Position numbers and translations under genes: made by a program. The notes under the pieces were generated by a model. That model did no database searches, was not told where the DNA came from, and worked only from the letters and a program-made list of their open reading frames with translations. 64,000 bases of DNA from Palaemon carinicauda (lineage: Eukaryota > Arthropoda > Malacostraca > Decapoda > Palaemonidae), in NCBI RefSeq assembly GCF_036898095.1, contig NC_090743.1:20072479-20136478 (forward strand), in the 5' to 3' direction. Positions 50,626-64,000 of this stretch are shown one piece after another. How positions within the stretch are numbered: position 1 is the stretch's first letter; each line of letters begins with the position of its first letter.

Positions 50626-50844
50626 GTAGATAAGTTTTATAGGAAACAACCGTACCTAACATTAGCCACGTCTCACGTCAATAACTGCTTTTTAAGATAT
50701 ACCATTATCTATGAAGAACATTTTATATTGGAGTAATTTGACTAATTATTGTTCTAGGAACAATGTTTTATAACCAAAATTACAATTTTCCTAATTCAAG
50801 TTATATATATATGTATTTGTGTATATGTGTATATGTATATATAG

Positions 50845-50950
<106 letters not shown>

Positions 50951-51282
50951 TACCTCTACATACGAATTTAATTTGTTCCACAACCAACTTCGGATGTAGA
51001 AAATGTTCGGATGTAGAAACAAATTTACCATAAGAATACATGTTAATTCATTTAATTCGTTCATCAGCCTAAAAACCCATAATAAATCCTTTATAAATGG
51101 CTACACATAATTACACATAACAATAACATAACTGCATAATATGAAAGAAGCGTGTAAAAAGGATTATTATAAAGAAATAATAAATAAAAATGTGTTTTAT
51201 TGCCACTTTACTTTAGAGACAGGCCAACGCAGGTGTAGGATTTGCTACGCCAGGAGGAGACGGACGATCGGCGAGAAGGTAG

Positions 51283-51306
51283 ACATGGTGTTAACATGTT
51301 CTTTAA

Positions 51307-51366
<60 letters not shown>

Positions 51367-51405
51367 TTCTTCACTGTTAGTGTTAGAGACGTCTATTGAT
51401 TTTTT

Positions 51406-51458
<53 letters not shown>

Positions 51459-52053
51459 AACAAAAATGAGAGAATAAACAAAAATGTGTTGTGTACATAT
51501 GATTTTTAACAGTGTTAACGAGTTGAAAGACAATTAAATGTAACTAAGAAAGTAATAACAGCTAATCTGAATTCCTTTATTAACTAAAACAAATATTGAT
51601 ACAAACACTCGTGTGTGTATGCACAAACACACGCATGAGGAGACACGATCGGCGAGGAGGTAGAGATGGTGACTGCGATAACATACCGTAACTTACACTG
51701 CAGAAATTTTAATCTAACTTAGCTTATTTATTTTATTTTTATTTTTGTATTTCATATTTTTTACATTTTTTTTCTTTTGAATTTTTATTTTCATCACTTT
51801 CAGTGACGAGTTGCGGTATGTTATCGCAGTCACCATCTCTACCTCCTCCCCGACCGTCTCTCTTACTGCGTAGCAATTGTTGCACCTGTGTGTGTGTGTT
51901 TGTGCATACGCACACGAGTGTGTTTGTATCAATATTTGTTTTAGTTAATAAAGGAATTCAGATTAGCTGTTATTACTTTCTTAGTTACATTTAATTGTTT
52001 TTCAACTCGTTGACGCTGTTAAAAATCATATGTACTCCAAACACATTTCTGTT

Positions 52054-52102
<49 letters not shown>

Positions 52103-52152
52103 TCTCGGGAAAAAAAATAATAGACGTATCTAACACTATAACAGCGAAGAAG

Positions 52153-52215
<63 letters not shown>

Positions 52216-52243
52216 ATTTAAAGAACATGTTAATGCTATGTTT
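51283..52243. repeat. Large palindrome inside the pogo-like element
   Basis: The left arm 51283-51700 and right arm 51801-52243 are reverse complements with a 100-bp AT-rich spacer. Shared blocks include TTAACATGTTCTTTAAATA, the GAAGAAGAAC block, CAACTCGTT and GACTGCGATAACATACCG. Each arm also carries paired CT and GA arrays. Confidence 0.85.
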
Positions 52244-52270
52244 AGAGAGAAACAGAAAAAGAGAGAAGTC

Positions 52271-52620
52271 TTATTTAAAAGAGCTTGTTAATACTATCTT
52301 GGTTTTCTTTGCTTCACTTTTTTCTTTCTTTCTGTTCATCACGCTGGCCCTTCTCACAAATGATCGTTGCCAACAATTTCTTTGTCCTTTATCCCTATCA
52401 ACAAAAGGTGATCCCCTTCGATGGTTATTTGCTTTAATGGCTGCCTTCAGCTTGATGATCCTCGAGATCATAGGCCTATTCCGGCCATATTGTTTAGCCA
52501 TACAGTATCACTCACATGCACACTGCTCTTATGTTTTTCTATAATTTCTTGCTTCAATTCTAATGAAAGAATTGCCTTCTTCCTCTACTGAAACTTAGCT
52601 TCTTAGGCACCATGATTATA
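52271..52620 (-). pseudogene. Pogo/Tigger transposase N-terminal helix-turn-helix fragment
   Basis: On the minus strand MAKQYGRNRPMISRIIKLKA then AIKANNHRRG (52271-52501) matches the DNA-binding helix-turn-helix of Tigger-like transposases. Just upstream, broken frames carry MVPKKLSFSR and a LKQEII-type helix. The catalytic domain is missing. Confidence 0.7.
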
Positions 52621-52859
52621 GGTAAAATCAAAAAGGAAATGTGAGAAAAGGAAGAAAATAAGCACTGTTAATAACAGACCAAACAGAGGACAACCACACT
52701 ATACACACAAGAACAGAGAACTGATCACTCCACGCTCAATGGCGTAATGTTTACTTCGTATGTTGGAGCAACACTTCGGATGTCGAGGCAGAAATTTGGT
52801 AAATTTTACTTCGTATGTTGGAAAATTCGTATGTTGGGACATTCGTATGTAGAGGTACC

Positions 52860-52860
<1 letters not shown>

Positions 52861-52935
<75 letters not shown>

Positions 52936-53075
52936 TGTGTGTATATTGTTATAGTATACTATGATTTTGTTTTAATAGCTTTAATGTAAACTTTCTAACC
53001 TTGGTTGATGACCTGATGTAAATAGAAAACCCAATGTATTATTGGAATAAAGGTTATTATTATTATTATTATTAT

Positions 53076-53146
<71 letters not shown>
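52861..53146. repeat. TA/ATGT, (ATT)n and (CT)n arrays
   Basis: TA and TATG units at 52865-52937, (ATT)n at 53052-53077 and (CT)n at 53078-53146. The CT array abuts the start of LINE-B. Confidence 0.9.
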
Positions 53147-53150
<4 letters not shown>

Positions 53151-56010
53151 AGATGCAACGTTAACGACCAAAATGTGTAAAGAGAATCTAGAAAGATATT
53201 CAATTGAAACAGATGATATAAGACAAGATTAATGCTGTGGCAAGAAAGGAAATATTTGGCGCTAACTACAGCCACACTTTACGCCAAATATTTTCATAAT
53301 TAATCTATTTATATTTATAGATTGGAGAGACTGGTGCGCATACGAACATACAAAACCCACGGTTCCTGTCATCAGAAAATTTATAGTAAATACTCCATTT
53401 AGATAGCTATATTTCACTCATTACTCAATAATGACATTTCGTTATTTCTTATTTATCTTTATCATGTGAGGATTTACTGCATTTATTTTGTTCCCAACAC
53501 GAAAATTTAAAATTCTCAGCTCCTTCAGAGGCGAAAACAATACCAAGTATTTCGCTAAGAATCGAATGGATCTATTTTGTTTAAATATATATCAAAGAAA
53601 GCTTAAGAGATTTGGACTTTACCTGTGAATCAGGCTGTGAGCAGAGCATGAGTGAAGCTACTCACAGGTTTGGTAACTGCTTGGACTTCCTATACACTGA
53701 CTTCCCAGGCGTTATAACAAGTAAGGTTGGTTCTCCAGTTGGGACATCTGGTCAGGCCTTGATTTCATTAGTAGTGAAGACTGAGCAGCCTGCCGGGATG
53801 TATCCTTCTCGTGTAAGATTTAATAGTGTTGAGCTTGCTGCTCCTTAGAAAGAGAATCTAGTCAACATAATTGATAGGTGTATCTCCTCTCGTGTGCTAA
53901 GGTACCGAGTGAAAGACAAACCGTGGTTCAATGATGATGGTAGACGTGCTCATTTGGAGAAGCAGGAGGCCTATAATCTTTGGAAGTGTAACAGATCAGA
54001 TTTGACTTGGAATAACTATACTCAGCTTATAACTTTTGCTTAGAGAGTTTATGCTTCAACTGAAAAGGAATACAATTTAACCATAAAAGAAACCCTACCT
54101 GGTACAACCTAGGAATTTAAGTGGTGGGTACCCATAAATTGGTACTCTTTGGTGTAGACGTAACAGTTTCTTTTTACTTAAACTATATGGCTCTGTCACT
54201 CACTATCCAAAGGAAAAGACAACCCTTTTGACTGATGTGTTTGGCAGTAAGCAGAGTAATGAGAAACTTGATCTTCCTCTTTCCAGTTTTCCTGAGGCTA
54301 AACTAATAAAGCTTTTTGATTTCGTAAAATTACGGCTCTCTTGGTGGACCTTCATACTTGTCAAGGTGTAGACCCAAATGGTATTTTTCTTTTGTTTTTT
54401 TATAAAGAATGCCGATTCTTTAGCTCCAAAGTTATCTGTTATTTAGCGCAAGTTAGCGAGAAGAGGTGCTTGTAGCACTTGTTGAAGACTTGGTAATGTG
54501 ATCCATTATGGGAATGTGTTTGCGGTAGCTCAAGTCCAGCTGATTGCCACCCAATTTCCATAACTCCCACATTATCTAAATTCTTTGTAACTTCTTTTGG
54601 AGGTTTTCTGAAGGTAATCATCTCTTCCCCAGTTTGCAATTTGGCTTTCGTAAAGACCTTGGAGCATGTGATGCCCTTCTTTCAATCAATCTCCAGTGCT
54701 GTACAGAAATCCATTGATTGTGGTCAGGAAGTTCGTATGATTGGCCTTGATTTCAGTGCTGCCTTTGACCGTGTTTATCATGAGGACCTTGTTTTGAAAG
54801 TAAAACAGTTGGGAGTGTGTGGGTCTATTCTTATCATCTTTATTGAATTTTCAAGTAATGGGTTGCAAAGAGTAGTTGTCGATGGAAACCATAATGAGTA
54901 TAGGAATGTGATATCTGGTGATCCACAGGGTAGTGTTCTTAGCCCATTACTTTTCATCTTTTATACATATGACATGTTGTTTGGCCTAGTAAGCAAGCTT
55001 GTTGCATATGCAGATGATGCTACTCTTTGCATCAATTCCATATCCTGAATCCCTTAATAGTTAGTTAGAATTAGTGCATGGTGCTAAATCCCTTAATAGA
55101 GATCTAGCTAAATTTAGTGCATGGTGCAAATTATTGGGCATGAAGTTGAATCCTAACAAAACTAAAAGTATGATTGTAAGTAGGTCAAGGACACTGGCTC
55201 CTCAACATCCGGATCTCAGCATTAATAATGCTTCTTTAAATCGGTATGACTTTTAAGCTTTTAGGTGTGATTTTCAACAGAAAATTTACTTTTCAGACAC
55301 ATTAGGTCTGTCTCTTTTTCAATTGCACAAAAATAGCTTATTGAGAAAAACATGTAAGATTTTCGGTGATCAATCTATTCTGACGAAGTGTTTTAATTCT
55401 TTCATTCTACCTTGTTTCGAGTATTTTTTTTCCTGTCTGCTCTTCAGCTGCTGATTCTCATCTTAATTTATTGGACAGGAACTTACGATCTATTAAATTT
55501 CTTATTCCTGATCTTGATATTATTTCTGGCATTGTCGTTATATTAGTTCGTTATGCATGTTGCATAAGATTTTTCATAATTCAGACCATTCTTTACATTT
55601 AGATCTTCCCAAAAGGTTCCATCCTGTTTGTAATGCTAGGCATGCAGTTATTTCTAATAGTCATGTCCTCATCTTGAGGCTCAATACTACCCAGTACTCT
55701 AGAAGTTTTATTCCAGCTGTGACCAATTTGTGAAACGATCTTCCTAATAGGGTATTTGAATCGGTAGAACTTCAAAGGTCAAACTTGCAGCAAATGTTTT
55801 TCTATTGAACAGGCTGACACGAGTCTCTTTTTACAGAGACTCGTATGAAAGATCTGTTTTGATATTGTTACTGTTCTAAAAATATTTAATTTTAATTGTT
55901 CATTACTTCTCATATAGTTTATTTCCTTTCCTCTCTGTGCTATTTTTCCTTGTTGGAGCCCTTGGGCTTTTAGCATCTTGCTTTTCCATCATTGTTTTAT
56001 TTTTATTATC
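53147..56010 (+). pseudogene. LINE family B, longest copy
   Basis: It starts at CATGAGATGCAACG after (CT)n. The region 53612-53848 repeats the linker seen at 16.2 kb. RT blocks are MIGLDFSAAFDRVYHEDLVL, EYRNVISGDPQGSVLSPLLF and LVAYADDATLCI (intact catalytic YADD). The thumb reads GMKLNPNKTKSMIVSRSRT. The 3' UTR reaches the shared tail near 55920-56010 but without a long (ATT)n tract. Stops and an internal deletion near 54540 make it inactive. Confidence 0.85.
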
Positions 56011-56029
56011 TCTATCATGAGATTTCTCT

Positions 56030-56200
56030 AGCTTTGCAACACACTTCGCTTTAACCCTTCTCAGTTCTGTGAAATCTCCAACGAAGGATTTCTATTTAAC
56101 CTTAAAATAATATTTGTCAATTGAACAATATTTGATTTCTTTCTTATAGTACCTTCAATACTGTTCATTTGGGGCTTCGTAATCTCGCAGGATTCAAATC
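56030..56200 (-). repeat. Inverted partner of 19600-19770
   Basis: It shares CTTTGCAACACACTTCG, AACGAAGGATT and TCAATACTGTTC in order with the reverse complement of 19600-19770. Confidence 0.65.
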
Positions 56201-58024
<1,824 letters not shown>

Positions 58025-58577
58025 AATAGATAGTACGTTGGCCAAAGCACTAGCAACCCGTTGGGAAATTAATGGGTTCTTTAACTAGCCACATAATGCT
58101 TCATTGGATCCCTCTCTGGTCACGGCTTTATTTCCTTTGCCTACTCATACACCTACTAGTCTGTCGTGTTCCTTACACATCCTCATCCTTTTTCGTATAC
58201 CTAACAACGATAACCGAAAAATTCTTCTCCACTCAAAGAGTTAACTACTGCATTGTAATTGTTCAGTACCTACTTTCCACTTGGAAAGGGTAGGAAATAA
58301 AAACTCTAGCTATGGTAAGCAGCTCTTTTAGGAGAAGGACACTGCAAAGTCAAACCATTGGTCTCTATCCCTGTTAAGGGTCATAACGTCTGTGTCATGG
58401 TCTTCCACTGCCTTGGGTTAAAGTTCTCTTGCTTGAGGATACACTTAGGCACACTATTCTGTTTCGTTATTTCCTTTCCTTACTGGGCTATTTTCCCTGT
58501 TGGAGTCCTTGAGTTGTTATAATCCTATTTTTTCCAGCTAGGGTTGTAGCTTAGCTAGTAATGATGATAACAATAGT
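58025..58577 (+). mobile_element. SINE-like element, copy E
   Basis: A diverged plus-strand copy from TTGGCCAAAGCACTAGCAAC to TAGGGTTGTAGCTTAGCTAG. It has no long microsatellite directly at its start. Confidence 0.75.
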
Positions 58578-58848
58578 TTCTTGTTCAGTTGAACTGAGAC
58601 GTTGTCATACTCGTCCGTCCTTGCTGGTCTCGAAAATTCACTTCCCATTTTAAGAATATTTTCGCCAAAAATGTGTTTTGTGCTCAGTTATTTCCTTGAT
58701 GAGGATCTACAGTATATGAGTATTCGCCAAAGTGATGATTATGAAGGACACCCCAATTGGAAATCATCCAACAAAGCGATTTGGGCTACAGGTATATTGA
58801 CTTAGAGGTACACAAAAACACACATACGTTTATATACATACAGAAAAA

Positions 58849-59068
<220 letters not shown>

Positions 59069-59353
59069 ATGTGTGTGTGTGCAGTATGTATTTGTGTTTG
59101 TTTATACTGAAATCGCAGTCGCTCAAGATGCCATGTCTAAACTAGTTACCCGGATTGTGGGATGGGTAAATTAGCATTGAAACCAAAGAAGAAGTGATGA
59201 CGAAACCCAAACGTTTCTAATTTCTTATTATTTCTTATCCTGTTGTTTTATTTACTTAGTTTTGCGTGTAAAAAATTATACTTTTATCATATTTTCAGTG
59301 ATTGATAATTATCTGGCATCATATCATCAATAGTCCTTGATGTTATATAACAT

Positions 59354-59358
<5 letters not shown>

Positions 59359-59432
<74 letters not shown>
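59359..59432. repeat. (CT)n at the 5' side of LINE-A copy 2
   Basis: About 74 bases of CT, directly followed by 5'-truncated LINE-A. Confidence 0.95.
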
Positions 59433-59435
<3 letters not shown>

Positions 59436-61024
59436 AACCAACTATCAAATATGAAGGGCCATAACCATTAAATAGAATCACTTTTACAATAGATGATGTC
59501 AAAAAGAAAATAAAAGGACTCGGTAAGTCTAAGGCATTAGGTCCGGATGATATTGATCCAAGGTAGATTATAGAACTAGATGAAGAGATAACCTGCACTT
59601 TTACAAAATGTTCCGAAAGACTGCCAACGAAACAAAGGCACCACAAGGATGGAGACTAGGCAATTTTCCTCCAATCTACAGGAAGGGGCCAAAAGAAGAA
59701 CCTGGCAACTACAGTCATGTGTGCCAAACTTCGGTGCCTTGCAATTTTTTTTTTTTAATAAATTATAGTAGATTCAATAGTAGAGCATATAGAGAAAAAC
59801 AATCTTCTGATAGACAGCCAACATGGTGTTAGACGAGATCATGTGTGACAAATCTATTGGAATTTTTCCACATGTTTAGCATTTATGACATAAGCTGGCA
59901 ATAGGCATCATATACCTACACTTTAAAAAGGCTTTTTACAAAGTTCCTCATAAAGAATTAATGGTTAAAATTAGAGCACTAGGCATCATTGACGAGCCAG
60001 CTGAATGGATCGGAGATTGGCTAACAAACAGAAAAGAGTTGTAATCTATGGAGAAGCTTCAGAGTGGGTAGCTGTTAAAAGCGCAGTACCTCAAGGATCC
60101 GTCCTTGGACCATTGTTATTTCTGATCTACATTAACGACATATATTTAGGATTAACTTGTAGAATACCCAAATGTTTAGATGATACTCAACTAGGCATAA
60201 ATGCTGTAAACTCGGAAGACGTAGAATCCTTAAGAAGGATCTAATGAAGTTGGGAGAATGGTCCAGAAAATGGCAAATACCTTTCATTTGTGGGAAATGT
60301 AAACTCATGCACATAAGTTATAGTAACCCACAATCAGATTACTTACTGCTGGGTAATGAAATAGAAAGTGTGGACCAGGAGGATGATCTCGGTATTATTA
60401 TCAGCAAGGAATTGAAGTTCACCTAGAAGAAAGCACAAAAACTAATAGGCTACATAAAGAGACAATTCAAATACAGAAATACAGACACTGTACTGCAGCT
60501 GTACACATCACTAGTAAGACCCCATCTAGAATACAGAGTCCAATTCTGGGCTCCAAGTATTCAGAAAGATATAGATAGACTGGAAGCAGTACAAGCTAGG
60601 GTCACCCAACTAGTACCAACACCAAGGCAATTAGGATATAGACGGGGGATGAAAAGTTTGAACTTATTTGATCTACAAACTCTGCGACTAAGGGGACAGT
60701 TAATAGAAGCATTCAGAATTTTTAAATGAATAACAAATGTAGCTTACATCAATCTTTTTACGCTTAGCACAAATCAGTCCAGAGGTAACGGATACAAACT
60801 GGAATTGAAAAGATACAACACCACTTAATGTGGCAATTTCTTTACATATAAAATAGCAAATACTTGGAATAGACTTCCAGCGGATGTAATAAACAGTAAC
60901 ATGGTAAACGAGTTCAAGAATAAGGTAGACAAGACCATAAGAACTCGAAATGCTTAAACTAAATCGCTCTACCAAAGAGCAAATGGAGTCTCCATGGATG
61001 GACAAAAAAGTCTTTGGGACATTC

Positions 61025-61028
<4 letters not shown>
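59433..61028 (+). pseudogene. CR1-like LINE-A, 5'-truncated copy with (CT)n on both sides
   Basis: It begins within the RT N-terminal region (equivalent to 46.0 kb on the minus strand). Readable pieces are ETKAPQGWRLGNFPPIYRKG and VPQGSVLGPLLFLIYINDIY, with LDDTQLGI as the catalytic block. The 3' part is near-identical to 1-988. It ends at (CT)n 61029-61099. Multiple stops. Confidence 0.85.
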
Positions 61029-61102
<74 letters not shown>

Positions 61103-61965
61103 GTTTTGGAAACTTACAGAAACTTCCTCCTCTAGAGGTTGATTTATGCATCCACTTCTCATAGTTTTCAATGGAACCTCATAGCTATTCAAAGTCCCCT
61201 GATAAAATGTATTGATAATGCTTCTCTCTTCGTGTTCCAGAAATTAAAATGTTTCTTTTCTCCTTCCCCTTTGAAGGGCGAGAACAATGGTCATATGTTT
61301 TTTTCAGGAGACGAAGTTATTCTTCCTCTTCTCGCTAACTCTTGTGAAAATCCTGCTCCGTGAGTCTTGTCCTCTTTTGAGTAGTGTCATATCTGGAATT
61401 TCATAGAATATCAAGTATCTCCATTAAGCATTTAGAGATATGTTCATAACTATTGAATTCTTTCTTCTTCTGTATTTCCTGACTGTTATAGCATTTGCCC
61501 TTCAAGGAATCTGCCACCTTTTTCGGTGCGGAGACCCACTTGGTTCCTCCTGTTTTTGTTTTCCTGGATGAGATAGATAAATGAAGCTAATAGATTTTGT
61601 ATTTTATTTTCCTAATCAGAGACTCATTGCTGACTGAGTAAATAAGTAAATAGACCAGATATTCTTTGAAAGACATTTATTAAAATCTTCAAACTTTTTT
61701 GAGTGGCCAATGTACTATATATCCTTTCATAAATGCCAATTTTTCTTTGTGTATTCGTGATAGCCTTATGTACCACATTATTTGTTAAAAATGTAAGAAG
61801 TCAACAGAGCTGGAGAATAATAAGGAAGGGATATAGCTTAAATACAAGCTTATGACTTATATTACTTTGTTGCACTAATAAGTTAAGATAAGTTAAATTA
61901 TACAAGGGGGCTGAAAATTTGGATAATAATCTCTATCTCTGTCTCTCTCTCTCTCTGTTCATATA

Positions 61966-62043
<78 letters not shown>

Positions 62044-62184
62044 ATCATCGTATAGTAATGTTTGGGCAGTTTTCGTTTACCTAGGTTTCTTTTGCATATA
62101 AAGAAATCCGTTCAAGATTTCGTCTTTCACGAAGTGGTAAAAGATTTCATTAATTTAATTTCAAAATTTTGTAATGTATATATT

Positions 62185-62245
<61 letters not shown>

Positions 62246-62262
62246 AATATATAATATATTTG

Positions 62263-62334
<72 letters not shown>

Positions 62335-62745
62335 CGGCTATTGATTTATTCACTGGAAAGCGGAGTTTCAATATGAATAATAGTACCAGAGTTATAATGT
62401 ACAAGTTTATTGCTTAGCTTTCGGATAAATCTATTTCCATCATCAGAGCCTAAAAATACAATACATTAAACAAGTTAAAACTTAGGTTGATAGATATTTA
62501 AAACAGAAATTTAAAATGAACACACAAAAAACTGAATTGAAATAAAAATAACCTAAAACTTTTATAGTTTTAAGTTAATTTTATTTCATTTCAAAGTTTT
62601 TATTGTGTTTTAAATATTTATCAAACTATGTTTTAACTTGTCCAGTGTATTCTATTTTTAGGTTCTGATGATGGAAATAGATTTTCCGAAAGCTAAGTAA
62701 TAAACACGTACAGTACATTATAACTCTGGTACTATTATTCATATA

Positions 62746-62817
<72 letters not shown>

Positions 62818-64000
62818 GGGGGGGGGTTGCTCGAGCCATTTCGTCCCGATGGAAATTCCTCTAGGCAGCTTCTACTTGGAATATTTCCTGCGAGTGATAT
62901 AACAGAATTTTACCCGTAGAGGTATCACAAGGTTCCTGGAGCGAATATCCCGAGAGATATCGTGTATACAACAGGGACTATCCTTCCCCGAATAGAGTTA
63001 ACCTTGTCTCGAAGGATATGGGATAGGATGTGATACGTGGGAGAGCCGTTACAACTCCGATCCCAGTGTGTTACTGTAAACATGTTGGCTAGTTCACCAT
63101 TCTTTCTTGCAACGCCATCTTCATAGATCGCTTTGGGAGTTTTCCGCTTGTTTCTTCAAGTTTTTGAATGTTTTTTTTTTTTTTGGAATATGAATGCTTC
63201 TGCTTCATCGGTTAAGTTGAGTACCTTATCCTTTTTTGGTGAAAAATTAATTTCACGTCCCCCTCCCTCCCCCCCCCCCCCACCCCACCTTGTTTTTGCG
63301 CTATGCGTCCGTTTTTATTCCCCACGGCCATCGCATGGCCGAAGAAGAAATTATTCCAGGTTTCATATGAATTTTTTAGCTAGTGTTTTTGCCTTCCTCT
63401 CACTGGATCTCTTGATGTAATTATAAGATATCACCCGAAGCGATGCTGCTGTGTTGCATGAAGATGAATGACAGGTCGTAAATAAAAGCAAAATATATCT
63501 TAAAAATATAAATGTGATTTTTACACTATGGTCCAGTGGGTGACATGTAGGTATTCTTTTAATGTGTCTGTGTGTGTTTCCGTAAAGGACCATCATAGAA
63601 ACCAAGATAATCAAATAACCCAAATAATTCAAATGGTTTCAAGTGATCGAAATACTGTGACATAAACATGTACAGTACATACATGTATGCGCATTTGCAT
63701 AAGTATACTTATATACAAATTTACATATTCATATGTACATCTATGTGTATTTATATGTATATAAATGGACAAAAGAAAGCTAAACTTATGAGTTAGACAT
63801 ACCATTTATTGTTGATTATTTGTTTTATATAACCAAGTAACAATGTATCGTAATACATTTACCAAATATTAAAGGGATAGAAAACTAAAAAGTTTCCAAT
63901 ATAGTTCTCAAAGCCATAGGAAATTATAACAATAGCAGCTATCATAGTGATAATGATTATTATTATTATAAAGCGCATTTTTTTTCTTATTGCACTACGA
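60042..64000 (+). repeat. Long direct duplication, copy 2
   Basis: Matches 1-4028 throughout. Copy 2 has small extra units (for example AAGTAAAT near 61640 and AAGATAAGTT near 61885), lacks about 15 bases near 63345 and differs in all microsatellite lengths. It runs to the window end. Confidence 0.95.
62373..62750. mobile_element. Foldback element, second copy
   Basis: Same inverted-repeat element as 2384-2753, again between TA arrays (62188-62330 and 62751-62814). Confidence 0.8.

Overview
The window is eukaryotic and almost certainly from a decapod crustacean, probably a caridean shrimp. The evidence is very dense (TA)n, (CT)n and (ATT)n microsatellites, decapod-type LINE families, a 0.6-0.7 kb repeat with an (ATT)n tail that I recall as common in shrimp genomes, and a gene for an LDLR-class-A plus C-type-lectin protein of the kind known from crustacean immunity. 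There is no operon structure, and nearly all long open frames are transposon debris or microsatellite translation. All gene calls come from reading splice sites and frames by eye.

Layout. 1-4028 is a CR1-like LINE 3' end, a (CT)n tail, TA arrays and a foldback element; the whole block recurs at 60042-64000 in direct orientation. 4359-12607 (minus) is a putative two-exon gene for a 69-residue secreted, proline-rich, cationic peptide. Its intron holds a defective Ty3/gypsy element (about 6.5-11.4 kb) with the unusual order gag-protease-integrase-RT and a SCAN-like gag region. 14.6-23.6 kb is RTE-like and other LINE fragments, one possible orphan exon, a 0.69 kb SINE-like element and a small foldback with a Pol III B-box. 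24714-29067 (minus) is an eight-exon LDLa/C-type-lectin gene with matching splice phases but two apparent frame lesions. 29.3-33.5 kb is SINE-like and LINE fragments. 35.9-37.2 kb holds a decayed transposon-derived zinc-finger/integrase-protein fragment with a triplicated 177-bp module and an RNase-H fragment. 37.8-43.35 kb is a LINE with RNase H (I-like) ending in microsatellite. 44.3-48.4 kb (minus) is the most complete CR1-like LINE, with an SGNH-esterase-like ORF1. 50.9-52.9 kb is a pogo/Tigger-type DNA element whose interior is a large palindrome. 53.1-56.0 kb is the longest copy of LINE family B.

How it fits together. Only two regions look like host genes, and both encode secreted products plausibly linked to immunity: the short proline-rich peptide and the lectin. 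Both are on the minus strand and both have transposons in their introns. The mobile elements show repeated patterns: (CT)n tracts sit at LINE 3' ends and at joins between unrelated elements, TA arrays surround inverted-repeat elements, and a non-autonomous family shares its 3' tail with an autonomous LINE.
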